Source of the DNA: an uncultured Bacteroidales bacterium
GTDB lineage: Bacteria; Bacteroidota; Bacteroidia; Bacteroidales; UBA932
Length of the DNA: 23,727 nt
Reading direction: 5' to 3'
Assembly (NCBI GenBank): GCA_905234775.1
Contig: CAJOJC010000015.1
Span: 1-23,727 of the forward strand
In this document: positions 16,967-23,727 of the stretch, one piece after another
Numbering within the stretch: position 1 is the stretch's first letter
Layout of the letters: every line of letters starts with the position of its first letter
Position numbers and translations under genes: made by a program
The notes under the pieces: generated by a model
Databases searched by the model: none
What the model saw: the letters and a program-made list of their open reading frames with translations, nothing else
What the model was told of the DNA's origin: nothing

Positions 16967-19963
16967 TTAGAACAGACTCAGGTTGAGGCCAACGAGGATG
17001 GTGGCCACGGGAGGATAGAATGAACAGTAGTCGATACCGCCGTTCCAGACCGAAGTGGTATTGACCTCCGGATCCTGGCCGCTGTACGAAGTAAGGGTAA
17101 GCAGGTTCTGTCCTGTAAGATAGAGGCGGGCGGACTGGATGTACTTGTTCTCCTTAACAGGGAAGGTGTAACCCACGGTAAGGTTGTCAAGCTTCAGGTA
17201 TGTTCCGCTCTCGAGATAGAAGTCTGTGAACTGAGCCTTCTGGGTAAGGGAAGTATTCGCGCCGTCGACATCTTTCATGAAGACGTTCTTGTTGTTGGCG
17301 CTCATAGGACCATAGGCCCAGCGGGTGACGTTCAGAATCTTGTTTCCGACAACTCCGCGGACAAAGAGGGTAGCATCCCAGTTGTTCCAGCGGACGGAGT
17401 TGTTCCAACCGAAGGTGAAGATAGGCTGAGCGCTGCCGAGAGGCTGGCGGTCGCCTTCGACCGCGGTACTCTCGTCGCAATAACGCACCACGCCGTCTCC
17501 CTGGTCCGGCCTGAGGTAGGTCCAGATTCCGGTGTTGGGGTTGATTCCGAAGAACTTGTAGCCGTAGAACGTTCCAACGGGCTGACCCTCGACGAGGATC
17601 TGGGTGTTGGTGTTCATGATACCGTTCTCGCCTACGCCGCCTGCGGTTGTCTCGGTGTAGTTAAATCCGAGGCTGGGATCCGACAGTGAGGTAATCTTGT
17701 TGCGGTTGAACGAGAGGGTAGGGGTTGTTGTCCAGGTGAAGCCTTCCTTCTTGATGGCTACATAGCTGAGCGAAAGCTCGGCGCCGTAGCTGTCCATCTT
17801 ACCCGCGTTGGCGAGGAGGGTAGTGTACTGATAAGGAGGGGTAGGAACTTCGTAGTCCCAAAGGAGGTCGGTAGTATGCCTGAAATAGAGATCCAAGCTA
17901 CCGTAGAGGCGATCCTTGAGCAGAGAGTAGTCGATACCGAGGTTGTACTCGTATTTCTTCTCCCAGCGGATGTCGGGGTTGACGTTCTGGCTGACGGTGT
18001 ATGTATAGACATATGCGCCGTTGTACCAGAAAGTACCGCCATTGGAGAGAAGTTCCACGCTGCGGAGGTCGCTTCCGAGGTCGTTACCGGTCACACCGAA
18101 GCCCAGACGGACTTTCAGGTCGTCGACCCAGGTAACATCCTTCATGAAGTCCTCGCCGCTGACTCGCCATCCTGCGCTGAGGGCCGGGAAGAGACCCCAT
18201 TTGTGGTTGGCGCCGAAGCGGGAGGAACCCTCACGGCGGATAGATGCCGAGAGGAGGTATTTCTCCTTGTAGTTGTAGTTGGCACGGGCGAACTGGGCGA
18301 TCAGGGTATGAGAGTTACGGTCTGAGCTCATCTCCATGTACTTCTTCGAAGCGTCGCCGTCTCCCATCTTGTAGTACTTCATTACGTCCGGAGCGGCGAA
18401 GCCTTTGTTGGCCATGCTCGATCCGTCGTAGAAGAAGTTCTGGTAGGATACGCCTGCGACTACCGCGATGCTGTGGCCGTCGAAGTTGCGGTTCCAGTCT
18501 GCGGTGAGTTCGAACAGTTTGTTAAAAGAGGTGTTGTTGCCCCTGCCGGCCTTTCCGGAACCGGAGGCATCTGTATTAACAGTACTGTTGTACCAATAGT
18601 TGTTGTTGTCTCCCTCTTCGAGGGCGGCGAATCCGCTGACCTTCAGGCCCTGGACGGGCTTGATGTTGACGGTAGCCTTGACGCTTCCACGGAAGAAGTT
18701 GCCCGTTCCGTAGGACTCTTTCTGCATCATATTCTCGACCGGGTTCACGAAGCCGGTTTCCTCTGAGCGCCAGAAATAACCCGTGGGGGTTGTCTCGTCG
18801 TAGACGGGATAGGTAGGGTTCAGAAGGGCTGCGTTCTTGAAGTCGCCGCAGAAATAGTCGTTGCGATAGTGCATGTACGAGAGGTCGTACTGAAGGTCGA
18901 GCCAGCCGTCGAGGGCTTTCTGACCTGCGGCGAGTTTCGCACTGAGTTCGTTGCGGTTGGTAGTCTTCGCAATACCTTCAGCATTCTTGAAGTTGATAGC
19001 AGCGCGGTAGTTGAACTTGCTGGAAGAACCTACGATAGCGACGTTGTGGTTGTGGGCGATAGCTACCGGACGGCAGACTTCGCTGAGCCAGTCAGTATTG
19101 TATTCTTCGCCGTTGGGACCTGTGTAGATGTTCGGAGTTGCTGCGCCGTTCGAGAGAGTTGCGAGATTGCGGAACTCTTCGGGAGTAGCCATTCCGGTCT
19201 TGGCGTTGCGGACTGATGCCGAAGCGTAGCCCGAGTACTCGGTTCTGATCGTTGCGGTATCGGAGAAAGCATCGCCGCGTTTGGTGGTGATGATGATAAC
19301 GCCGTTTGTACCGCGGGTACCGTAGATAGCTGCTGCGGAACCGTCCTTAAGGACGTCCATCGAAGCGATTTCGTCGGGCGAGATGTTGTCGATGTTGCTC
19401 ACGGGAACTCCGTCTACGATAAACAGAGGGCTGGTTCCGGTTCCCTTGTCGAGAGTACTGAAACCGCGGATCTGGATGTTGTATCCGGTGCTGGTAGGAT
19501 CGGAGGTAGTCTTGATGATGTTAAGACCTGCGACCTTACCCTGGAGGAGACCCATAGGGTTTGTCTTCACACCTGCGTTGAAGTCTTCGCTCTTGATGGA
19601 GGCTACGGAACCGGTAACTTCCTTTTTCTTCTGGGAGCCGTAACCGATAACGACTACGTCGTCGAGGAAGATGGTGTCCGTACCGAGGAATATCTCGGCG
19701 GGGAGTTCAGATGCTTTGTAGGTCAGAGTAGTGTATCCTATGCAGGAGATCTCGATAATCGCGTCTTCCGAGGATACTTTGAGGGTGAAAGCGCCGTCGA
19801 AATCGGTGGTTACGCCGTTTGAAGTACCCTGCTCCAACACGGCGGCTCCGATCACCGGGCCGAATTCATCCACGACTACACCCTTGACCTGATAGCTTCC
19901 CTGTGCGAATACTGCAGTGCATGCGATAAGCAGCATGGCAGCCAAGGTTAGCAATTTTTTCAT
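16967..19963 (-). CDS. susC: SusC/RagA-family TonB-dependent outer-membrane transporter
   Basis: Outer-membrane channel that imports maltooligosaccharides bound by SusD, powered through TonB. A signal peptide ends near AVFAQ (residue 21). Residues 25-95 form the carboxypeptidase-regulatory-like domain (VKGVVVDEFGPVIGAAV, TTDFDGAFTLKV) found at the start of SusC proteins. The TonB-contact and plug region begins with DDVVVIGYGSQKKKEVTGSV (101-120). It includes the plug motifs GLLQGKVAGLNI, IQIRGFST, PLFIVDGVPV and VLKDGSAAAIYGTRGTNGVI. The rest is the beta-barrel and ends in the aromatic residue Phe998, as usual for outer-membrane barrels. At 998 residues it is full length. It is the first gene of the susC-susD-susE/F unit, with a candidate promoter 72 bases upstream. 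Confidence 0.96.
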   Translation of the reverse strand: MKKLLTLAAMLLIACTAVFAQGSYQVKGVVVDEFGPVIGAAVLEQGTSNGVTTDFDGAFTLKVSSEDAIIEISCIGYTTLTYKASELPAEIFLGTDTIFLDDVVVIGYGSQKKKEVTGSVASIKSEDFNAGVKTNPMGLLQGKVAGLNIIKTTSDPTSTGYNIQIRGFSTLDKGTGTSPLFIVDGVPVSNIDNISPDEIASMDVLKDGSAAAIYGTRGTNGVIIITTKRGDAFSDTATIRTEYSGYASASVRNAKTGMATPEEFRNLATLSNGAATPNIYTGPNGEEYNTDWLSEVCRPVAIAHNHNVAIVGSSSKFNYRAAINFKNAEGIAKTTNRNELSAKLAAGQKALDGWLDLQYDLSYMHYRNDYFCGDFKNAALLNPTYPVYDETTPTGYFWRSEETGFVNPVENMMQKESYGTGNFFRGSVKATVNIKPVQGLKVSGFAALEEGDNNNYWYNSTVNTDASGSGKAGRGNNTSFNKLFELTADWNRNFDGHSIAVVAGVSYQNFFYDGSSMANKGFAAPDVMKYYKMGDGDASKKYMEMSSDRNSHTLIAQFARANYNYKEKYLLSASIRREGSSRFGANHKWGLFPALSAGWRVSGEDFMKDVTWVDDLKVRLGFGVTGNDLGSDLRSVELLSNGGTFWYNGAYVYTYTVSQNVNPDIRWEKKYEYNLGIDYSLLKDRLYGSLDLYFRHTTDLLWDYEVPTPPYQYTTLLANAGKMDSYGAELSLSYVAIKKEGFTWTTTPTLSFNRNKITSLSDPSLGFNYTETTAGGVGENGIMNTNTQILVEGQPVGTFYGYKFFGINPNTGIWTYLRPDQGDGVVRYCDESTAVEGDRQPLGSAQPIFTFGWNNSVRWNNWDATLFVRGVVGNKILNVTRWAYGPMSANNKNVFMKDVDGANTSLTQKAQFTDFYLESGTYLKLDNLTVGYTFPVKENKYIQSARLYLTGQNLLTLTSYSGQDPEVNTTSVWNGGIDYCSFYPPVATILVGLNLSLF

Positions 19964-20013
19964 AAAGGTTTTTTGGTTGTTATTGTTTGTTCAAAAATTC
20001 TGTGGCCAAAAGT

Positions 20014-20030
20014 CTTTTTCTACGAAAAAG
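20014..20030 (-). promoter_or_regulatory. Stem-loop in the susC leader
   Basis: A perfect 7-bp inverted repeat (CTTTTTC, 3-base loop, GAAAAAG) lies just downstream of the predicted -7 box. It would sit at or near the 5' end of the susC mRNA. It could stabilise the transcript, or be a weak terminator of the MFS gene, although no long T tract follows. Confidence 0.35.
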
Positions 20031-20034
20031 CCCA

Positions 20035-20042
20035 CAAAGATA
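20035..20042 (-). promoter_or_regulatory. Candidate -7 element for susC
   Basis: The minus strand reads TATCTTTG, matching TAnnTTTG, 71 bases before the susC ATG and downstream of the MFS stop. There is no clear -33 box, which could mean activator dependence, as expected for a starch-induced operon. Confidence 0.45.
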
Positions 20043-20059
20043 GCAAATATTTTGAATTC

Positions 20060-21436
20060 CTATTTTTTTATCAATTTTACGCAAATCGAGCCTATTACAA
20101 GGAAGGCGGCGGCGACCAGGAACATCGCGGGCTGACTGCCGCCCACGGCGCTGATCACGAGTCCGCCCGTCGCCGCCGCTACGATCTGCGGGAGGCAGAT
20201 CGTGCAGTTGAACAGGCCGAGGTAGCTGCCCATGTAGGGGCTGCCTTCGAGCGCGTTGGTGAGCAGGGTGAACGGAAGCGCGAGCATCGCGGCCCAAGCC
20301 GCGCCTATGAGCAGGAAGCTGCCGAACAAGACGTACTGGTTAGTCACGAAGAATACCGATGCGAAGCCGACCGCTCCGATAAGCAGCGACACTATGTAGG
20401 CTGTCTGAACCTTCTTGAAGCGAGGCAGAACGAGCGCCCAGAGCATCGAGCCGATGGCCTGGATAGCGAAGATCACGCCGACCCAGTTGCCAGCGGCCTG
20501 ATAGTCCGCAGATGCGGCGTCGGTTGTTCCCCAGACATTCTTGGCGATTGCGCCATTTGTGTAGGTCCACATATACAGGAACGCAGCCCAGCAGAAGAAC
20601 TGGACGAGACCTACTGTCCAGAAAGTCTTAGGGGCCTGGCGCAGCAAAGTAATGAAGCTGGCAGATGCCCGGTCGTTGCCGGGCATGACACCATTGTCAT
20701 GGCCGACCTGATCGGTGTCATGGCCGACCTGATCGGCCATCTGGATTCCGTGGAACTCTGCGTACTCCTGAGGGTTCATTTCCTTCACCTTGAAGAAGGT
20801 GTAGAGTACACACAAAATCAGTATCGCCGCTCCGATGTAGAAGCTCCAGATGACAGAATTGGGAACTACTCCCTCCGGGGCAGTATTGGCGATACCGATC
20901 CAGGTGAAGAAAATCGGGAACAGATAGCCGAACAGGCTTCCCGCGTTGCAGAGGAAGCTCTGGGTACTGTACGCCAGGGTCTTCTGCTCCTCGGTAACCA
21001 TATCGCCGACCATCATCTTGAACGGCTGCATGGCGATATTGATCGAGGTGTCGAGGAAGATGAGGCTGAAAAGACCGAACCACATTGCGGCGTTCAGGCC
21101 CAGGAACAGCCATGCCTTATTCAAATTCAGGCTTCCGGCGTTCGGCAACAGCATCATCACCAGGACAGCGATTATAGCGCCTACCAGCAGGTACGGCTTG
21201 CGGCGGCCGAGCTTACACCAGGTCTTGTCCGACCACTTTCCGATAAGCGGCTGGACGATCATACCCATAAGCGGCGGCAGAATCCAGAAGAAGCTGAGCT
21301 GATGAGGGTCTGCGCCGAGGGTTGCAAAAATACGTGAAATGTTAGCGCTCTGAAGAGCATAGGCGATCTGAACCCCGAAGAAACCGAAGTTCAGATTGAA
21401 AATCTCGCCAAAAGAGAGTTGTCTTTTGATGGCCAT
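20060..21436 (-). CDS. MFS sugar transporter, probably maltose/maltodextrin, with repeat-derived loop insertion
   Basis: Inner-membrane transporter of the GPH/SLC45-like MFS type common in Bacteroidota maltose loci. About twelve hydrophobic helices are visible. Family motifs include the N-terminal LSFGEIFNLNFGFFGVQIAY, PLIGKWSDKTWCKLGRRKPY (63-82, the MFS loop 2-3 motif) and TFWTVGLVQFFCW (271-283). Its place next to susC and in the same starch region suggests uptake of maltose or short maltodextrins for MalQ. Substrate is inferred from context. The central cytoplasmic loop (residues 232-258) contains a hydrophilic stretch with two DQVGHD units encoded by palindromic and tandem repeats. This is foreign to the family as I know it, and the reading frame is kept. 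A TAnnTTTG box lies 20 bases before the ATG. Confidence 0.9.
   Translation of the reverse strand: MAIKRQLSFGEIFNLNFGFFGVQIAYALQSANISRIFATLGADPHQLSFFWILPPLMGMIVQPLIGKWSDKTWCKLGRRKPYLLVGAIIAVLVMMLLPNAGSLNLNKAWLFLGLNAAMWFGLFSLIFLDTSINIAMQPFKMMVGDMVTEEQKTLAYSTQSFLCNAGSLFGYLFPIFFTWIGIANTAPEGVVPNSVIWSFYIGAAILILCVLYTFFKVKEMNPQEYAEFHGIQMADQVGHDTDQVGHDNGVMPGNDRASASFITLLRQAPKTFWTVGLVQFFCWAAFLYMWTYTNGAIAKNVWGTTDAASADYQAAGNWVGVIFAIQAIGSMLWALVLPRFKKVQTAYIVSLLIGAVGFASVFFVTNQYVLFGSFLLIGAAWAAMLALPFTLLTNALEGSPYMGSYLGLFNCTICLPQIVAAATGGLVISAVGGSQPAMFLVAAAFLVIGSICVKLIKK
20663..20690 (-). repeat. REP-like palindromic element A inside the MFS gene
   Basis: On the minus strand this starts TGTCATGCCCGG and ends CCGGGCATCT. 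The 8-bp arms ATGCCCGG/CCGGGCAT are perfect around a 6-base loop. The flanks TGTC and CT are shared with element B in the opposite orientation. It is translated as VMPGNDRAS in frame. Confidence 0.75.
20695..20736 (+). repeat. Exact 21-base tandem duplication inside the MFS gene
   Basis: Two identical adjacent copies at 20695-20715 and 20716-20736, each beginning TGTCATGGCCGA and ending GATCGG. The 21-base unit keeps the frame and encodes seven residues (DQVGHD plus T or N). The second copy is also the left part of palindrome B. Confidence 0.95.
20716..20742 (+). repeat. REP-like palindromic element B inside the MFS gene
   Basis: It begins TGTCATGGCCGA and ends TCGGCCATCT. The 8-bp arms ATGGCCGA/TCGGCCAT are perfect around a 5-base loop. 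The outer bases TGTCATG...CATCT match element A on the other strand, so the two appear to be members of one repeat family placed head to head. Confidence 0.75.
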
Positions 21437-21456
21437 AGTCTAGTGTTAATAGCCAC

Positions 21457-21464
21457 CAAAGATA
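21457..21464 (-). promoter_or_regulatory. Candidate -7 element for the MFS gene
   Basis: The minus strand reads TATCTTTG (TAnnTTTG consensus), located between the SDR stop and the MFS start, 20 bases before the ATG. The same octamer occurs before susC. No convincing -33 box is seen. Confidence 0.4.
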
Positions 21465-21472
21465 ATCATTTT

Positions 21473-22267
21473 TTAGAGTTTGTAGTACACGCTCATCACC
21501 CACGCGAACCAGCGAGGAGGGAGGATGGTGCGGGCGAAGACGGAGAGCTTCTGCAGGAAGGTCGCGATGATGTAGTGATAGCGCGGGCGCTTCTTGAGGA
21601 TGATCTTGCTGATCTTCTTCGCCAGGAACTCGGGCTTAAGGCCGCTGTTCTCATCGTGTTCGATGCTCGCCAGCGAGCGGGCATAGCCCGGGTAGGCCTG
21701 GTGCACGGCCGGGTTGTCGACGCTCTTGCGCTGGGCCGTGAAGGCGGTGGCAAAATCGCCTGGCTCGATCGTGGTGACGTTGATGCCGAACCCGCGGATC
21801 TCGAGCCGCAGGGCCTCGCAATAGCCTTCGATCGCGAACTTGGACGCGCTGTACATGCCTTGATACGGCAGGCCGACGAGTCCGCCGATCGAGCTGAAGC
21901 AGATGATATGGCCATGGCCCTGCCTGCGCATGATCGGGACGACCTCGCGTATGTAGCGGACCATGCCCATGAAGTTCACGTCCATCTGCCTCTGGCAGTC
22001 CTCGATCGAGCAGAATTCGAGCGGGCCGCCGATGCCCATTCCGGCGTTGTTGATGAAGACGTCGATGACGCCTTCGGCATCCACGACCTGCCGGACTGCG
22101 GCCTCGACCTCGGCCTGGTTGGTGGATTCGGCCTTGATGTAGGTGACGCCGGGGATGAGGTCGGTGGCCTTGCGGTGGGTGCCGTAGACCTTGTGGCCTT
22201 CGGCGTTCAGGCGCTCGGCCATGGCCTTGCCAAAGCCGGAGGTGATACCGGTGATGAGGATGACCAT
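21473..22267 (-). CDS. Short-chain dehydrogenase, probable 3-ketosphinganine reductase
   Basis: NAD(P)H-dependent oxidoreductase of the classical SDR family, 264 residues. The cofactor motif TGITSGFG is at 6-13 and NNAG at 73-76. The catalytic triad is S126, Y139 and K143 in the YSASK motif, and PG of the nicotinamide loop is at 169-170. The C-terminus (about 231-264, FLQKLSVFARTILPPRWFAWV) is hydrophobic and basic and may contact the membrane. It starts 4 bases after the serine palmitoyltransferase gene. This supports reduction of 3-ketosphinganine, the product of that enzyme, to sphinganine. A separate SDR has been reported to do this in B. thetaiotaomicron. The SDR assignment is firm; the substrate is inferred from the neighbour. 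Confidence 0.88.
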   Translation of the reverse strand: MVILITGITSGFGKAMAERLNAEGHKVYGTHRKATDLIPGVTYIKAESTNQAEVEAAVRQVVDAEGVIDVFINNAGMGIGGPLEFCSIEDCQRQMDVNFMGMVRYIREVVPIMRRQGHGHIICFSSIGGLVGLPYQGMYSASKFAIEGYCEALRLEIRGFGINVTTIEPGDFATAFTAQRKSVDNPAVHQAYPGYARSLASIEHDENSGLKPEFLAKKISKIILKKRPRYHYIIATFLQKLSVFARTILPPRWFAWVMSVYYKL

Positions 22268-22271
22268 GGGA

Positions 22272-23468
22272 TTAAGCCTCGATTATGCCGTACTCCTTGA
22301 AAATCTTCGTCAGGACCTCGACCGCCTGATCCACGTGTTCGCGGTTGTGGGTGGCCATCAGCGCGAAGCGGATAAGGACGTCCTTCTCGGGCACTGCCGG
22401 CGCGATTACAGGGGTGATGAACACGCCCTGCCTGTAGGCTTCCTCTACGAGCGAGAGGGCCTTGATAGTGTCGCGGACCATCAGCGGGATGATAGGGGAC
22501 TCGGTGAGATTGATATCGAAGCCGTTCTCCCTGAAGCACTTCCACGCGTAGCGGGTAGTGTCCCAGAGGTGTTCGCGGCGCTCGGGCTCTTCGATCATAA
22601 TGTCCAGGGCCTTCGATGCGGCGGCGGTTGCGGCCGGCGTCATCGACGCGCTGAAGATGAGCGAGCGGCTGTTGTGCTTGATGAAGTTCAGCACGTCGTG
22701 GTCGCCGGCAATAAAGCCGCCGAGCGAGCCGAAGCTCTTGGAGAACGTGCCCATGATGAGGTCGGTGCGGTCGGTCAGGCCGAAATGGCTGGCTGTTCCG
22801 CTGCCGTTCTCGCCGAAGACTCCGAGGCCGTGGGCGTCGTCAATCATCACGGATGCGCCGTACTTGTCGCAGAGGTCGCAGATCTCGGGAAGTTTCGCAA
22901 GGTCGCCGAGCATCGAGTAGACACCGTCGATGACGATGAGCTTGTAGGCGTCGGGCTCGCATACCTTGAGTTTCTTCTCAAGGGCCTCCATGTCGTTGTG
23001 CTTGAACTTGTAGACAGTACTCCAACCGAGGCGGCTGCCGTCGATGATGCAGGCGTGGTCGGTGTCGTCCAGGAGGATGTAGCCTCCCTTGAATCCAAGG
23101 CAGCTTACTACTCCGAGGTTGACCTGGAAGCCTGTGCTGTAGGTAACGGCCTCTTCCTTACCCACGAACTTTGCGAGTTTCTCTTCGAGTTCCTGGTGGA
23201 TGTCGAGGGTTCCGTTGAGGAAACGGCTGCCGGAGCAGCTTGTACCGTATTTCTTAACTGCCGCGATTGCAGCTTCTTTGAGTCTGGGGTCGTCGGAAAG
23301 TCCGAGATAGGAATTGCTTCCGAACATCAGCACTTTGTGGCCGTCTGCCATCGTAACGACAGGATCCTGGCCCGAGCTGATAGGTTTGTAGTAAGGGTAG
23401 ATACCCTTTGCTTTTACTTCCTGAGGGACTGTGTATCTTGCACAGATCTCATTTAGTTGACGTTTCAT
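22272..23468 (-). CDS. spt: Serine palmitoyltransferase (alpha-oxoamine synthase)
   Basis: PLP enzyme that condenses serine with a long-chain acyl-CoA to 3-ketosphinganine, the first step of sphingolipid synthesis. It is cytoplasmic or membrane-associated. Family landmarks are LMFGSNSYLGL near the start, SCSGSRFLNGTLDIH, the cofactor aspartate in IDDAHGLGVFG and the PLP lysine K244 in MGTFSKSFGSLGGF. SASMTPAATAAA and ESPIIPLMVRD follow. The closeness to Bacteroides SPT, rather than to KBL or BioF, is from memory of that protein. The frame could also begin at a GTG at 23492. I prefer the ATG at 23468 (398 residues) because the -7 box at 23507-23514 would leave almost no leader for the GTG and because the family N-terminus starts about here. 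The SDR gene follows at once. Confidence 0.9.
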   Translation of the reverse strand: MKRQLNEICARYTVPQEVKAKGIYPYYKPISSGQDPVVTMADGHKVLMFGSNSYLGLSDDPRLKEAAIAAVKKYGTSCSGSRFLNGTLDIHQELEEKLAKFVGKEEAVTYSTGFQVNLGVVSCLGFKGGYILLDDTDHACIIDGSRLGWSTVYKFKHNDMEALEKKLKVCEPDAYKLIVIDGVYSMLGDLAKLPEICDLCDKYGASVMIDDAHGLGVFGENGSGTASHFGLTDRTDLIMGTFSKSFGSLGGFIAGDHDVLNFIKHNSRSLIFSASMTPAATAAASKALDIMIEEPERREHLWDTTRYAWKCFRENGFDINLTESPIIPLMVRDTIKALSLVEEAYRQGVFITPVIAPAVPEKDVLIRFALMATHNREHVDQAVEVLTKIFKEYGIIEA

Positions 23469-23506
23469 ATCAATAGGTTTAGTACGTTTCACTTTTTTTG
23501 TGGCGA

Positions 23507-23514
23507 CAAATATA
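23507..23514 (-). promoter_or_regulatory. Candidate -7 element for the SPT-SDR operon
   Basis: The minus strand reads TATATTTG (TAnnTTTG), 38 bases before the preferred ATG. A small inverted repeat GGTCC-TTT-GGACC at 23532-23544 lies just upstream and could be an operator, but five-base arms are weak evidence. Confidence 0.45.
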
Positions 23515-23727
23515 CGTACTTTTTTTGAAATGGTCCTTTGGACCCAGGGCGGATGGTCTTCGGAGGGAAGCGGGAGTGTTTTTCCGCCGTTTGGCCGATT
23601 ATTCTCTTCTCCGGCGCCGTTTTCGGCATTTTTGGCGCCGCTGACCTACCGGGGCTGACGCCGGGGCGGGAGGGGAAGCGCGAAGGGTTAAAGGTTGGTA
23701 CGATTTTGTCGAAGATCGTCCCTGAGG
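23515..23727. other. GC-rich intergenic stretch, no gene recognised
   Basis: No frame here looks like protein: the open ones are rich in Pro, Ser and Arg, and resemble translated noncoding DNA. It holds a possible hairpin (CGGCGCC at 23612-23618 with GGCGCCG at 23634-23640), a repeated CCGGGGC (near 23649-23668) and a weaker inverted pair ACGAT/ATCGT near the window end. Neither hairpin has a T tract. Confidence 0.5.

Noticed and set aside
20663..20742. CRISPR array
   Set aside because: The repeat units are adjacent or inverted palindromes within a gene, with no spacers of regular length and no cas genes in the window.
23532..23544. Inverted repeat GGTCC-TTT-GGACC as an operator for SPT
   Set aside because: The arms are only five bases and there is no second copy or known regulator, so it was mentioned with the promoter but not called as a site.
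23491..23725. Open frame on the minus strand from the window edge to near the SPT start
   Set aside because: It is Pro/Ser/Arg-rich, has no motif and runs through the promoter region; it is more likely noncoding DNA without chance stops.

Overview
The window looks like a chromosomal piece of a Bacteroidota member, most likely order Bacteroidales. The evidence is a complete SusC/SusD-type starch locus, a fused SecD-SecF protein, a Bacteroides-type serine palmitoyltransferase, and several upstream regions carrying the Bacteroidota -7 promoter motif TAnnTTTG with little Shine-Dalgarno sequence. The base composition is fairly GC-rich for the order, which points away from classical Bacteroides, but the genus cannot be named from this sequence.

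Layout. 1-318 (+): 3' part of a small XRE-type helix-turn-helix gene, truncated by the window edge. 375-3363 (-): secDF, broken by a frameshift with loss of a conserved transmembrane motif near 1700-1712. 3481-6245 (+): an apparent three-gene operon of an exported PD40-repeat protein, NfeD and the flotillin FloA. 6242-13086 (-): a tightly packed operon of susG-like surface alpha-amylase, a two-catalytic-domain GH13 fusion (alpha-amylase plus SusA-like neopullulanase) and malQ. 13195-19963 (-): susC, susD and a susE/susF-like starch-binding lipoprotein, closed by a strong terminator. 20060-21436 (-): a sugar MFS transporter. 21473-23468 (-): a short-chain dehydrogenase and serine palmitoyltransferase. 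23515-23727: GC-rich, no gene seen.

How the genes may work together. The starch genes form one utilisation system. SusD, the SusE/F-like protein and SusG would bind and cut starch at the cell surface, and SusC would import oligosaccharides across the outer membrane. The GH13 fusion lipoprotein would shorten and debranch them. The MFS protein would carry maltose or short maltodextrins over the inner membrane, and cytoplasmic MalQ would disproportionate them. No GH97 SusB and no SusR-type regulator lies in the window, so this looks like a variant that imports maltodextrins into the cytoplasm. The SPT-SDR pair probably encodes the first two steps of sphingolipid synthesis and is functionally separate.

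The most unusual structure is a cluster of palindromic, REP-like repeats inserted in frame in the MFS gene (20663-20742), which adds about 27 residues to a predicted cytoplasmic loop. The second is the secDF lesion, which in an essential gene is either an assembly error or a real mutation. I did not find an unmistakably new system; the rest are well-known families in a somewhat unusual arrangement.
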